A stretch of DNA of 35,982 nucleotides from Caulobacter sp. (GTDB lineage Bacteria; Pseudomonadota; Alphaproteobacteria; Caulobacterales; Caulobacteraceae), in contig JAMFTA010000037.1 in NCBI GenBank assembly GCA_026225565.1, positions 1 to 35,982 on the forward strand. The letters run 5' to 3'. The notes beneath the pieces were generated by a model that was given only the letters and a program-made list of their open reading frames with translations, was not told the origin of the DNA and did not search any database. Below, one piece after another: positions 7,372 to 16,086 of this stretch; position 1 is the first letter of the stretch, and every line of letters begins with the position of its first letter. The position numbers and the translations under genes were made by a program.

Positions 7372-8244
7372 CTAACCGCGCAGGGCTCGGCCCGCCACCG
7401 CGTCCAGCTTCTGCATCAGCAGGGGATCGCGGTGGGCGGGCGGGGTGATCAGGGCGGCGTTGAGGCAGGTGTCGATCGGCGAGGGGGTGCGGGGCTGTTG
7501 CGACAGGGTGTCCGCTAAGGTCTTGATCAGCGCCTTGGCGGCGGCGGCGTTGGCGTGCATCACTTCGATAATGTGATTGACCTCCACATCCACCCCCTCC
7601 TCGCGCCAGCAGTCATAGTCGGTGACCATGCAGACCGAGGCGTAGGGGAGCTCAGCCTCGCGGGCCAGCTTGGCCTCGGGCATACCGGTCATGCCGATCA
7701 CGTCACAGCCCCATTGGCGGTAGAGGGCGCTTTCGGCGCGAGTGGAGAACTGCGGACCCTCCATGGCCAAATAGGTCCCGCCCTCGGCGATCCGCGCGCC
7801 CGACGCCCGGCCGGCGGCCGCGGCCAGCCCCGCCAGCCGCCCACATACCGGATCGGCCATGGAGACGTGGGCGACGCAACCCTCGCCAAAGAAGCTGGAG
7901 GCGCGGGCGACGGTGCGGTCGATATATTGGTCCACCACCACGAAGGTCCCCGGATCGAGCTCCTCGCGGAGACTCCCCACCGCCGAGATGGAGAGGATGT
8001 CGGTGCAGCCGGCGCGCTTCAAGGCGTCGATATTGGCGCGGGCGTTGATGCCGGTGGGAGAGATGCGATGGCCGCGCCCATGGCGGGGCAGGAAGACCAG
8101 CTTGACGCCCTCGATCGCCCCGGTGAGCAGCTGGTCGGACGGGGCGCCCCAGGGGCCCTGCACGTCGATCCAGCGCTGATTCTCAAGGGCGTCCATCTCA
8201 TAGAGGCCCGATCCGCCGATCACGCCCAGGGTCCAAGCCGTCAT
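7372..8244 (-). CDS. mtnP: S-methyl-5'-thioadenosine phosphorylase
   Basis: This 290-residue enzyme cleaves methylthioadenosine (a by-product of polyamine and homoserine-lactone synthesis) with phosphate to adenine and methylthioribose-1-phosphate. Family motifs are GVIGGSGLYEM at the N-terminus, PRHGRGHRISPTGINARANI around the phosphate site, MEGPQFSTRAES and GMTGMPEAKLARE for the methylthioribose pocket, and VTDYDCW, whose Asp residues bind adenine in MTAP-type enzymes. The start codon follows the cyclophilin stop directly (TGAATG), so translation is probably coupled. apt follows 9 bp later. mtnA and the later salvage genes are not in the window, so only the adenine branch is visible. Confidence 0.95.
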   Translation of the reverse strand: MTAWTLGVIGGSGLYEMDALENQRWIDVQGPWGAPSDQLLTGAIEGVKLVFLPRHGRGHRISPTGINARANIDALKRAGCTDILSISAVGSLREELDPGTFVVVDQYIDRTVARASSFFGEGCVAHVSMADPVCGRLAGLAAAAGRASGARIAEGGTYLAMEGPQFSTRAESALYRQWGCDVIGMTGMPEAKLAREAELPYASVCMVTDYDCWREEGVDVEVNHIIEVMHANAAAAKALIKTLADTLSQQPRTPSPIDTCLNAALITPPAHRDPLLMQKLDAVAGRALRG

Positions 8245-9081
8245 TCAATGCACTCGCGTGGGAAGCTCGATGTCGCAGGGACTGAAGTCCGCCCCCTTAG
8301 TCCGCCGCAGGTGATCGAGCAAGGCGGCGAAGGCGGGGCTGCGCTCATCTCGCACCTCGATCTTAGGGCGCTCGGCGACAGGCAGGTCGGCCATTATCCG
8401 CACCTGCAGCATCGTGTCCGGCGCCTTGGGCGGAAAGCCGATCTTGATCGCCCGCACCACATCCAGCCCGACCACGACGCGGCCCCAGACGGTGTAGCTG
8501 TGATCCAGCCGCGGCGCGGGATCGCGCATGAAGAAGATCTCGCTATTGGCCGAATTCTCGGCCGCCTGACGCCCCATGCCGGCGACGCCGGCACAGTAGA
8601 GGCCCCAGGTCCGCGCCTTACCATCGGCGCCCAGGCGGGCTGAGGCCTCCACCGGCGTCGCGCCGATGAAACCGAGCACACCGCCGGCCGGGTGAGCGAC
8701 GGGCGTCAAGGCGGCGGGCGCGATGCGGGCGTCGAACTCGGGCTCCAGGTCCGGATGGGCGGAGACGCCGCCGTCCTTATTGTTGGGATTGCCGGTCTGA
8801 TCGACGAAACGGTCGATCACCCGGTGGAACAGCAAACCGTCGTAGACATGCTCGCGGCTGAGCAGCTTGATCCGCGCCACCGCCTGGGGCGCAAGGTCCG
8901 GCCTCATCTCCACCACGATCCCGCCGGCGGTGGTGTCGATCAGGAGGGTGTTGTCCGGATCGAGCGGGCGCCAGCCGGCGACCGCCGGCGTCAGCTGCGC
9001 TTCGCCCGCAATAGCCGGCGCCCCAAGGAAAAGGGCGGCCGCGATGACGGCCGCCCTTCCTAGGTTCGTTCCAGTCGCCAA
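8245..9081 (-). CDS. Periplasmic cyclophilin-type peptidyl-prolyl isomerase
   Basis: The 278-residue protein begins with a Sec-type signal peptide (NLGRAAVIAAALFLGAPAIAG, probable cleavage after AIAG), so it is periplasmic. The cyclophilin domain covers about 45-235: LLFHRVIDRFVDQTGNP holds the catalytic Arg and the conserved Gln, NSEIFFMRD is the equivalent of the QFFI strand, and SYTVWGRVVVGLDVV matches the HTVFGKV region. A C-terminal extension of about 40 residues (from EVRDERSPAF) is not part of the fold. The start is TTG at 9081 with AGGCGGA just upstream, overlapping the end of petC (10-bp gap); no better ATG exists. It lies between cytochrome c1 and mtnP, and a role in folding periplasmic respiratory proteins is conceivable but unproved. 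Confidence 0.9.
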   Translation of the reverse strand: MATGTNLGRAAVIAAALFLGAPAIAGEAQLTPAVAGWRPLDPDNTLLIDTTAGGIVVEMRPDLAPQAVARIKLLSREHVYDGLLFHRVIDRFVDQTGNPNNKDGGVSAHPDLEPEFDARIAPAALTPVAHPAGGVLGFIGATPVEASARLGADGKARTWGLYCAGVAGMGRQAAENSANSEIFFMRDPAPRLDHSYTVWGRVVVGLDVVRAIKIGFPPKAPDTMLQVRIMADLPVAERPKIEVRDERSPAFAALLDHLRRTKGADFSPCDIELPTRVH

Positions 9082-9091
9082 GCCGATCCGC

Positions 9092-9973
9092 CTAGTGGGC
9101 GACGTCGCGCCAGATGCGGCGGTAGGAGAGATAGAGGATGCCGGTAAAGAAAATCAGATAGATCATCACCGCCAGGCCCGCCTCCTTACGCTCCTGCTGC
9201 TTGGGCTCCGCCGTCCAGGCCAGGAAGGTGGCCACGTCCTTAGCCTGCTGCGAGGTGGTGCTGGGGGTGCCGTCGTCGAAAGTGACGCGGCCCGCGGTCA
9301 GCTGGAAGGGCATGGCGATCACCCCGCCGAGCGGCACGGTGGTCTTGGAGCCCGACCAGGAGGAGCCGAGGTCGCCCGGCATATAGGGGTTGTAGAACTT
9401 GCCTGGAGCAATGGTCAGGCCGGCGGGGGGCGCCACATAGCCGGTGAGGATCGAATAGATGTACTGCGGGCCGCCTTCGCGGGCGCGGGCCATCACCGAC
9501 AGGTCAGGGGGCAGGGCGCCGCCGTTGGAGGCGCGGGCCGCCGGCTCATTCGGGAAGGGGCTTCTGAAATGATCCGCCGGAGTGGCGGGGCGCTGGATGG
9601 CGTCGCCAGTATCCGGATCGATATCGGGCACCTTCACGTCAGCGGCGATGGCCTTGCAATAGGGGCTTTCGGCTGGGTGATCTTTCCAGCGTTCGTCATA
9701 GAAGGGCCCGCCCGGCTGACATAGGTTCCGGTAAGACATCAGGCTCATGGCGTGGCAGCTGGCGCAAACCTCCGCATAGACCTTAAAGCCCCGTTGCATG
9801 GACGCTTGGTCGAACTTGCCCAGCGGCCCTTCGAAGCTGAAGCCGCCGGGGACTTCCTTCAAGGGCGCCTGGGTGGTGGCGGCGCCGGCGACCGAGCCGG
9901 CCCCGATGACCGCGAGCAGGCCCAGGCCGGCGACGGCGGTGCGAATGAGAGCGCTTTTGCGCAGCATCGACAT
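9092..9973 (-). CDS. petC: Cytochrome c1 subunit of the bc1 complex
   Basis: The 293-residue protein carries a cleavable signal peptide (about 1-31, hydrophobic TAVAGLGLLAVIGAGSVAGA), then the heme c site CASCH at 70-74. The axial methionine is probably in GGVIAMPFQL. One C-terminal membrane anchor, AVMIYLIFFTGILYLSYRR, holds it in the inner membrane with the heme domain in the periplasm. It passes electrons from the Rieske protein to soluble or membrane cytochrome c. The reading frame extends far upstream without a stop, but the ATG at 9973 is right: it shares its A with the petB TGA stop (TGATG) and gives the family N-terminus. It is the third gene of petABC; unlike the fused petB-petC (fbcH) found in some bradyrhizobia, the two are separate. 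Confidence 0.96.
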   Translation of the reverse strand: MSMLRKSALIRTAVAGLGLLAVIGAGSVAGAATTQAPLKEVPGGFSFEGPLGKFDQASMQRGFKVYAEVCASCHAMSLMSYRNLCQPGGPFYDERWKDHPAESPYCKAIAADVKVPDIDPDTGDAIQRPATPADHFRSPFPNEPAARASNGGALPPDLSVMARAREGGPQYIYSILTGYVAPPAGLTIAPGKFYNPYMPGDLGSSWSGSKTTVPLGGVIAMPFQLTAGRVTFDDGTPSTTSQQAKDVATFLAWTAEPKQQERKEAGLAVMIYLIFFTGILYLSYRRIWRDVAH

Positions 9974-11304
9974 CAACCCTTTTTCTCGGGAGCGGCGACA
10001 GCGCCGGCGGGGATGGCCGAACCGCCCTTGGGCAGCACGGGGGTGGAGATGGTGGTGGGCACTTCCGACGGCGTCTCGAACAGGCCGAGCAGCGGCAGGA
10101 TGAGCACGAAGTAGGCGTAGTAGTAGATGGCCAGGATGCGCGAGAACCACACCACCGAGAAGCCGGTAGGGTCGTTGTTGGCGTCGTGGCCCATGGTGAT
10201 CACCATGTCCGCCGGCTCCTTGCCGCCGCACCAGCCAAGGCCGATGGTGGCCAGCACGAACAGGATCAGGAAGATCCGCGCTGTCGGCCGATAGCGCATG
10301 GAGCGCACCTTGGAGGTGTCGAGCCAGGGCAGGGCGAACAGCATGGCGATGGAGCCGAACATGGCCAGGACGCCGAAGAGCTTCTGCGGCACCGACCGCA
10401 AGATGGCGTAGAAGGGCAGGAAGTACCACTCGGGCACGATGTGCGCGGGGGTGACCAAGGGGTTGGCCGGCACCTGATTGTCCACGTGGCCAAGGGCCTC
10501 GGGCGCGAAGAAGACGAACCAGGCGAAGAGGATGAAGAAGGCCGAAATCGCAAAGCCGTCCTTCACGGTATAGTAGGGGTGAAAGGGAACCATGTCCTCC
10601 TTGGAGGTAGGCTCGACCCCGGTGGGGTTGTTGTTGCCCGGCACGTGCAGGGCCCAGATGTGCAGCCCGACCACGCCGGCGATCATGAACGGCAAGAGGT
10701 AGTGCAGGGAGAAGAAGCGGTTCAGGGTCGCACCGCCCACAGCGAACCCGCCCCATAGCCAGGTGGTGATCGCGGTGCCGAGACCGGGGATGATCTGGTC
10801 GAGCGCCGAGAACAGGCTGGTGATGACCACCGCACCGGCGAAGCTCATCTGGCCCCACGGCAAGACGTAGCCCATGAAGGCTGTCGCCATCATCAAGAGG
10901 TAGATGATGCAGCCCAAGATCCACAGCACTTCGCGCGGCGCCTTATAGGAGCCGTAGTAGAGGCCGCGAGCGATGTGGATGTAGACGGCGAGGAAGAACA
11001 TGGAGGCGCCGTTGGCGTGCATGTAGCGGATCAGCCACCCGTAATTCACGTCGCGCATGATGTGCTCGACGGAATTGAAGGCCATGTCCCCGTTGGGCAC
11101 ATAGTGCATCGCCAGGATCACCCCGGTGAGGATCTGGACGACCAGGCAGACCGCGAGAATGCCGCCGAAGGTGTACCAATAGTTCAGGTTCTTCGGCGTC
11201 GGAAAGTCGATCGCCGTCTCCTTGGCGAACCGAATGATCGGCAGCCGGGCGTCGAGCCAGCGCTCGATGCCGGTCTTCGGTTCGTAGGTGGAATGTCCGC
11301 TCAT
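9973..11304 (-). CDS. petB: Cytochrome b subunit of the bc1 complex
   Basis: The 443-residue integral membrane protein has the eight-helix cytochrome b plan. Heme-ligand histidines lie in the second helix ([12 protein letters not shown]) and the fourth ([20 protein letters not shown]). The Qo-site motif [14 protein letters not shown] is intact and [11 protein letters not shown] forms the cd-helix region. It oxidises ubiquinol and splits electrons between the Rieske cluster and the b hemes. The ATG at 11304 has GGGGGAAAG upstream and lies 37 bp after petA. Its stop overlaps the petC start. The C-terminal tail is Pro/Ala-rich ([14 protein letters not shown]), beyond the last helix. Confidence 0.98.
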   Translation of the reverse strand: MSGHSTYEPKTGIERWLDARLPIIRFAKETAIDFPTPKNLNYWYTFGGILAVCLVVQILTGVILAMHYVPNGDMAFNSVEHIMRDVNYGWLIRYMHANGASMFFLAVYIHIARGLYYGSYKAPREVLWILGCIIYLLMMATAFMGYVLPWGQMSFAGAVVITSLFSALDQIIPGLGTAITTWLWGGFAVGGATLNRFFSLHYLLPFMIAGVVGLHIWALHVPGNNNPTGVEPTSKEDMVPFHPYYTVKDGFAISAFFILFAWFVFFAPEALGHVDNQVPANPLVTPAHIVPEWYFLPFYAILRSVPQKLFGVLAMFGSIAMLFALPWLDTSKVRSMRYRPTARIFLILFVLATIGLGWCGGKEPADMVITMGHDANNDPTGFSVVWFSRILAIYYYAYFVLILPLLGLFETPSEVPTTISTPVLPKGGSAIPAGAVAAPEKKG

Positions 11305-11341
11305 ATGTGCTTTCCCCCGAGTTCCAGATCCTGGAGCCCGA

Positions 11342-11893
11342 TCAGCCGATCTTGACCTTGGTGGGTCCGGTGAATGTGTAGTCCGGCAGGAACAGGTTCA
11401 GCGGCGCCGGCCCCGCACGGATGCGGCCCGCCGTGTCATACACCGATCCGTGGCAGGGGCAGAGCCATCCGCCATAGGCGCCGCCGCCGAAGTTGGGCAC
11501 GCAGCCGAGGTGGGTGCAGACGCCGATCAGGATCAGCCACTCTTCCTTGCCGGGCTTCACCCGGCTGGCGTCGGTGGCGGGATCGCGCAGGGCGGCGTGA
11601 TCGTCGGCCTTGGCTTCGGCGATTTCCTTGGGCGTGCGGTGGCGCACGAACACCGGCTTGCCGCGCCACTTGATCACCGCCTGCTGGCCGGCGACCACCT
11701 TAGAGAAGTCATATTCGATCGACGCCAGAGCCAGGGTGTCGCCAGACGGGTTCATCTGATCGATCAGCGGCCAGGCCAATGTGGCGACGCCACCGGCCGC
11801 AGCCGCGATCGCCGCAATATGGATGAAATCGCGTCGTGAGGGGTCTCCATGCGGATGTTCGGCATGAGGCTCTGCGTTCGCCGTTTCGACCAC
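11342..11893 (-). CDS. petA: Rieske iron-sulfur subunit of the bc1 complex
   Basis: The 183-residue protein has a twin-arginine export motif ([10 protein letters not shown], residues 19-28) and an uncleaved-type N-terminal membrane helix ([18 protein letters not shown]). The 2Fe-2S ligands are C126 and H128 in CTHLGC and C145 and H148 in CPCHGS; C131 and C147 form the usual disulfide. [10 protein letters not shown] is typical of proteobacterial ubiquinol-cytochrome c reductases. The start is GTG at 11893 with AAGGGG about 9 nt upstream; no in-frame ATG precedes the twin-arginine motif. It is the first gene of the six-gene minus-strand run and diverges from trmL across 60 bp, where TATAAG (minus strand, 11905-11910) is a possible -10 or leader element. 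Confidence 0.97.
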   Translation of the reverse strand: MVETANAEPHAEHPHGDPSRRDFIHIAAIAAAAGGVATLAWPLIDQMNPSGDTLALASIEYDFSKVVAGQQAVIKWRGKPVFVRHRTPKEIAEAKADDHAALRDPATDASRVKPGKEEWLILIGVCTHLGCVPNFGGGAYGGWLCPCHGSVYDTAGRIRAGPAPLNLFLPDYTFTGPTKVKIG

Positions 11894-11922
11894 CTTTGCG
11901 ACCCCTTATAGGTTTGCGTGAC

Positions 11923-11936
11923 GATGCACGCGCATC
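11923..11936. promoter_or_regulatory. Near-palindrome in the petA/trmL divergent region
   Basis: GATGC/GCATC arms around ACGC form a 14-bp near-palindrome midway between the divergent petA and trmL starts, next to TATAAG (11905-11910, minus strand). The gap is only 60 bp, so both promoters must overlap it or lie within the genes. No known regulator motif is recognised. Confidence 0.25.
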
Positions 11937-11953
11937 TCAGGGGTTCGCTTAGA

Positions 11954-12421
11954 ATGAGGCTGGCGCTTTTTCAACCGGACATTCCGCAAAACCTTGGTGG
12001 AGGCATCAGACTTTGTGCCTGTTTGGGGGTCGGATTGGAGGTGATCGAGCCCTGTGGATTCCCGCTTTCCGATAAAAGTCTCAAGCGTGCAGCCTTGGAT
12101 TATGGACCGAAGGGTGAACTCCAGCGTCACGATTCGTGGGCGGATTTTCTCAAAGCGCCCAAGCGGGCGGAGGGTAGGCTGGTGCTTTTCACCACAAAGG
12201 CCGCTTCGCCCCTGCACAATTTTCAATTCGCGCCGGGCGACACCCTGCTGTTCGGACGCGAAAGCGCAGGGGTTCCGGACGAGGTTCACGCCGCCGCCGC
12301 CGCGAGACTTTTTATTCCGATAAAACCGCCTGCCCGCTCCCTCAATGTGATCGTCGCCGCCGCCATCAGCCTCAGCGAGGCGTTGCGGCAGACCGATGGG
12401 TATGATTTTCAACGACCATGA
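11954..12421 (+). CDS. trmL: tRNA (cytidine(34)-2'-O)-methyltransferase
   Basis: This 155-residue SPOUT methyltransferase matches TrmL in length. It starts MRLALFQPDIPQN, like the LYxPxIPxN start of the family. The knotted SAM-binding C-terminus has GRESAGVPDEVH (101-112), IPIKPPARSLNV (121-132) and SEALRQ (141-146). TrmL methylates the 2'-OH of the wobble nucleotide in tRNA-Leu isoacceptors. The frame also has a GTG at 11918, but that would add 12 residues outside the family consensus; the ATG at 11954 has AGGGG 10 nt before it. The stop overlaps the hemF start (ATGA), so the two are translationally coupled. Confidence 0.92.
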   Translation: MRLALFQPDIPQNLGGGIRLCACLGVGLEVIEPCGFPLSDKSLKRAALDYGPKGELQRHDSWADFLKAPKRAEGRLVLFTTKAASPLHNFQFAPGDTLLFGRESAGVPDEVHAAAAARLFIPIKPPARSLNVIVAAAISLSEALRQTDGYDFQRP

Positions 12422-13290
12422 CCACAGCAACCGACCTCGACATCCGCAAACAAGCCGCCGAAACGTGGTTTCGCCAATTGCAGGCCCGCCTCGTCGCCGC
12501 CCTGGAGGCGATAGAGGACGACGCACCCGCCGATCTTTACCCCGGCGCGCCCGGCCGCTTCGAGCTGGAGCCCTGGGTGCGCGCCGAGGGCGGCGGGGGG
12601 ACCATGGGCCTGATGCGCGGCCGGGTGTTTGAAAAAGTCGGCGTCCACGTCTCGGTCGTTCACGGCGCCTTGTCTCCGGAGATGGCCAAGACCATGCCGG
12701 GCGCCGAGGACGATCCGCGTTTTTTCGCCACCGGCGTCAGCGTCATCGCCCACCCGCTCAACCCGAACATGCCCACTGGGCACATGAACACCCGCTTTAT
12801 CGCCACCACCCAAAGCTGGTTCGGCGGCGGCGGCGACCTGACCCCGTGGCTCGCCGACCAGCGGCGGGACGACGCGCCCGACGCTCTCGCCTTCCACGCC
12901 GCCTTCAAGGCTGCCTGCGACGCCCACGATCCGGCATGGCACGGCAAATACAAGGCCGAGTGCGACGCATATTTCTTCCTGCCCCACCGGGGAGAGGCCC
13001 GAGGCGTGGGCGGCGTCTTCTACGACCGTCATAATTCCGGCGACCCAGCGCGGGACTTCGCCTTCACCAAGGACGTGGGACTGGCCTTTCTGGAAGCCTA
13101 TCCGGCGATCTGCCGTCGCCACCTCGCCGAGCCCTGGACCGATGCGGAGCGCGAAGAACAGCTGATGCGGCGCGGCCGCTATGTGGAGTTCAACCTGCTC
13201 TATGACCGCGGCACCATCTTTGGCCTGAAAACCGGCGGCAAGATCGAATCCATCCTCAGCTCCATGCCGCCGACGGTGCGCTGGCCTTAG
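12418..13290 (+). CDS. hemF: Oxygen-dependent coproporphyrinogen III oxidase
   Basis: The 290-residue protein is the aerobic enzyme that decarboxylates two propionates of coproporphyrinogen III to vinyl groups, using O2, on the way to heme. Family signatures are WFGGGGDLTPW (about 138-148), FFLPHRGEARGVGGVFYD, and the C-terminal LMRRGRYVEFNLLYDRG followed by FGLKTGGKIESILSSMPP. The length is normal for the cytoplasmic bacterial dimer. Its ATG lies inside the trmL stop. Heme made here would serve the c- and b-type cytochromes encoded nearby. It converges with cca with only 3 bp between stop codons. Confidence 0.98.
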   Translation: MTTATDLDIRKQAAETWFRQLQARLVAALEAIEDDAPADLYPGAPGRFELEPWVRAEGGGGTMGLMRGRVFEKVGVHVSVVHGALSPEMAKTMPGAEDDPRFFATGVSVIAHPLNPNMPTGHMNTRFIATTQSWFGGGGDLTPWLADQRRDDAPDALAFHAAFKAACDAHDPAWHGKYKAECDAYFFLPHRGEARGVGGVFYDRHNSGDPARDFAFTKDVGLAFLEAYPAICRRHLAEPWTDAEREEQLMRRGRYVEFNLLYDRGTIFGLKTGGKIESILSSMPPTVRWP

Positions 13291-13293
13291 GTC

Positions 13294-14544
13294 CTAGTAG
13301 GCCAGCCCCTGGACCACCGCCTTCAGCCGTTCCAGCACCGCCATCTTGTCGTCGGTGAAGTCGAGGTCGAGCCACCAGTCCTCCACTTCTCGGCGCACCT
13401 GGCCAATCAGGGGTCCTTGCGGCACGCCGGCGGCCATGATTTCCCCGCCATCGAGTGGAAAGGGCGGCGGCGACCAGGTGTCGGCGTAGACAAGGAGCAT
13501 CCGCCATTGAGGAGATGTCACCGGCCGGTTCGAGGCGGCCCAGTTGAGCTTCACCCGGTCCTGGAAGGTCTTGGCGCCCAGGCGATAGATGGCCCGCCGG
13601 ATCTCCCGCGGCGACATCCAGGAGACCAGCCGCACCTCATCCGAGCAGGCGGCCAACAGTCGATCCCGCAAGGCGTTGGAAAGGCGCAACCTCTGCGCCG
13701 CCTCGGTCACGGCGCCCTGTTCGTCGGGCAGCAGGGCGGCCAGGCGCAGGGCGGCGTCTTCGGTGAACAAGAGCTCGGTCTCGATGCCGACCATGCCGTC
13801 GAACCGCTGCAGCCCCCCCACTTCAGGCAAGATTGCGCCCAGCACCCCCGCCGCCGCCATCAGCCCTACGGCCAAGCGTGGATCGTCTGCGGCGAGCAAT
13901 TTCAACAGCTCTTTGGCCGCCCGCTCCCCTGAAAGGTCCCGCACGCCATCTTTCAGGGCGGCGCAGGCGGCCAGCCCCTCGGCGTCCGGCTCGCCCCGTC
14001 CGAACCAGGCGACGAAGCGGAAAAAACGCAGGATGCGCAGATAGTCTTCCCGGATGCGGGTCTCGGCGTCGCCGACGAAGACGATCCGGCCGGCGCGGGC
14101 GTCCCTGACCCCGCCGCCGGTGGGATCGTGCAGGGTTCCATCCGGCTCTAGATAGAGGGCGTTCAGGCGAAAATCCCGGCGCGCGGCGTCCTCAGCCCAG
14201 TCCTCGGTGAAGGCCACCACGGCGCGGCGGCCGTCGGTCTCCACGTCCCGGCGCAGGGTGGTGATCTCGAACGGCTCGCCGGCGGAAATGGCGGTGACGG
14301 TGCCATGCTCCACGCCAGTGGGCACGGCCTTCAATCCGGCGGCAACCAGGGCCGCCGTCACCGCGTCGGGGCGCACGGTGGTGGCGATGTCGATATCGCC
14401 GATGGGCCGCTCCAAGAGGGCGTCGCGCACGCACCCGCCGACGAAGCGAGCGCAGCCGGGACCGCCCGCCTCCTCCAGGGCGTCGATCACCGCCCGGGTC
14501 GCGGAGGCGGTCATCCAGGGCTGAGGCGGGAGGGTTTCGGTCAT
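13294..14544 (-). CDS. cca: CCA tRNA nucleotidyltransferase/poly(A) polymerase family
   Basis: The 416-residue product is a class II nucleotidyltransferase. RFVGGCVRDALL (33-44) is the nucleotide-binding loop, and GDIDIAT with D50 and D52 provides the two metal-binding aspartates. TEDWAEDAARRDFRLNALYL and DYLRILRFFRFVAWFG complete the head and neck. The helical C-terminal half binds tRNA. The enzyme adds or repairs the 3'-CCA of tRNAs; poly(A) polymerases share these motifs, but the length and lack of a basic tail favour CCA addition. The ATG at 14544 has AAGG 5 nt upstream. It diverges from the FAD dehydrogenase across 41 bp containing GCTAAAGC. Confidence 0.92.
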   Translation of the reverse strand: MTETLPPQPWMTASATRAVIDALEEAGGPGCARFVGGCVRDALLERPIGDIDIATTVRPDAVTAALVAAGLKAVPTGVEHGTVTAISAGEPFEITTLRRDVETDGRRAVVAFTEDWAEDAARRDFRLNALYLEPDGTLHDPTGGGVRDARAGRIVFVGDAETRIREDYLRILRFFRFVAWFGRGEPDAEGLAACAALKDGVRDLSGERAAKELLKLLAADDPRLAVGLMAAAGVLGAILPEVGGLQRFDGMVGIETELLFTEDAALRLAALLPDEQGAVTEAAQRLRLSNALRDRLLAACSDEVRLVSWMSPREIRRAIYRLGAKTFQDRVKLNWAASNRPVTSPQWRMLLVYADTWSPPPFPLDGGEIMAAGVPQGPLIGQVRREVEDWWLDLDFTDDKMAVLERLKAVVQGLAY

Positions 14545-14585
14545 CGGGCCTTATAGAATAGGTCAAGATTGGCTAAAGCAATCGG

Positions 14586-15995
14586 ATGAGCCCGACCATC
14601 GCCCAAGACGTCCTCGATCGCCTGAAGGCCGCCGTCGACTCGAACGGCTGGTCGGACGACCCCGCGCGCCTGGCGCCCAAACTGGTGGAATGGCGCGACC
14701 GCTGGAGTGGAGCTACGCCGCTGCTGCTCCTGCCTCGGACGGTGGAGGAGGTTTCGGCCATCGTCGCCATCTGCGCCGAGACGAGCACCCCGATCACCCC
14801 CCAGGGCGGCAACACCGGGCTTGTGGGCGGGCAGATTCCTCAGGGCGAAGTGCTGCTGTCCCTGGAGCGGATGCGGACGATCCGCGATGTGAACACCGAG
14901 GACGACGTAATCGTTGCAGAAGCCGGCGTCACTCTGGCCGCCGTGCATGAGGCGGCGACGGCGGCCGGGCGGTTCTTTCCGCTCAGCCTGGCCTCGGAGG
15001 GCAGCGCCACCATCGGCGGCCTGATCTCCACCAACGCCGGCGGCACCGCCGTTCTGCGCTATGGGACCATGCGGGCGCTGGTATTGGGGGTGGAGGCGGT
15101 GTTGCCGAACGGCGAGATCCATCGGGGCTTGAAGCGCTTGCGCAAGGACAACACAGGCTATGACCTGAAGCAGTTGTTGATCGGCGCCGAGGGGACGCTG
15201 GGCGTGGTCACCGCCGCCAGCTTGATCCTCTTCCCCCAGCTCTCCGACCGCACCGTGGCCATGGCGGCGGTGCGCTCACCCGCCGACGCCATCGCCCTGC
15301 TCGGTCGCGCCAAGGCTGAGAGCGGCGGGGCGCTTGAGGCCTTCGAGCTGATGAGCCGCCAGGGGATCGCCTTCGCGGCGAAGACCCTGCCCGGCGTGCG
15401 CGAACCCTTTGCCGCGCTGGCGCTCTGGACCGTGCTGATCGAAATGGCCGGCGCCGAGGCCGGACAGACCCTCGCCGCCATGGAGCGCCTGCTCGCCGCC
15501 GCGCTGGAGGGCGATCTGATCCAGGACGCCGCCATCGCCCAAAGCCAGACCCAGGCCAGGGCCTTCTGGGCGCTGCGCGAGGGCCAGTCCGCCGCGCAGA
15601 AGCCCGAAGGCGCCGCCTGGAAGCACGATGTGGCCACCCCTGTCAGCCAGATCGCCGCCTTTATCGAGGCCGCGACCGCCGCCGTCACCGCCTTCGCCCC
15701 GGGCGCGCGGGTGGTGGCCTTCGGTCACGTGGGCGACGGCAACATCCACTTCGACGTGGTCAAGCCGGAGGGGAGCGCGGACGAACCCCACAATCGGTTG
15801 CGCGACCAAGGCGCCCGCATCGTTCACGATATCGCGATGCGGTTCGAGGGCTCGATCTCGGCGGAACACGGCCTTGGGACGATGAAGTCGCGGGAGGCCC
15901 TGCGTTACAAGGCCCCAGGCGATGTGGCGGCTATGCGCGCAGTGCGTGGGGCGCTCGATCCCCACCGCATCATGAACCCCAGGGTCCTGTTCTAA
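14586..15995 (+). CDS. FAD-linked 2-hydroxyacid dehydrogenase (GlcD/D2HGDH-like)
   Basis: The 469-residue protein has an N-terminal FAD-binding PCMH domain (about 40-220; PITPQGGNTGLVGG binds the diphosphate and SEGSATIGGLISTNAGG lies by the flavin). A C-terminal FAD-oxidase domain carries the metal-site residues H381 and H388 in HVGDGNIHFD and E427/H428 in ISAEHGLG. This family oxidises D-2-hydroxyacids such as D-lactate, D-2-hydroxyglutarate or glycolate, passing electrons to quinone or ETF. The sequence RKDNTGYDLKQLLIGAEGTLG is typical of the D2HGDH/D-lactate group. A role in removing D-2-hydroxyglutarate is plausible but cannot be separated from D-lactate oxidation here. There is no membrane segment. 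The gene diverges from cca. Confidence 0.9.
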   Translation: MSPTIAQDVLDRLKAAVDSNGWSDDPARLAPKLVEWRDRWSGATPLLLLPRTVEEVSAIVAICAETSTPITPQGGNTGLVGGQIPQGEVLLSLERMRTIRDVNTEDDVIVAEAGVTLAAVHEAATAAGRFFPLSLASEGSATIGGLISTNAGGTAVLRYGTMRALVLGVEAVLPNGEIHRGLKRLRKDNTGYDLKQLLIGAEGTLGVVTAASLILFPQLSDRTVAMAAVRSPADAIALLGRAKAESGGALEAFELMSRQGIAFAAKTLPGVREPFAALALWTVLIEMAGAEAGQTLAAMERLLAAALEGDLIQDAAIAQSQTQARAFWALREGQSAAQKPEGAAWKHDVATPVSQIAAFIEAATAAVTAFAPGARVVAFGHVGDGNIHFDVVKPEGSADEPHNRLRDQGARIVHDIAMRFEGSISAEHGLGTMKSREALRYKAPGDVAAMRAVRGALDPHRIMNPRVLF

Positions 15996-16086
15996 CCGCG
16001 CCGTCCCGCCGGATGCTCGACAGGGCGGTGGAATTCGTCTAGATCGCCCGCCGTTCGCGCCTCTGCGCCGGAAGATTTTCCCGTTC

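Noticed and set aside
7555-8643. A 362-codon plus-strand frame opposite mtnP and the cyclophilin
   Set aside because: It crosses two recognised genes on the other strand, and its composition is that of an antisense shadow.
9974-10924. A long upstream extension of the petC frame
   Set aside because: This part is out of frame with petB, which covers it fully. The petC signal peptide and heme site begin at 9973.
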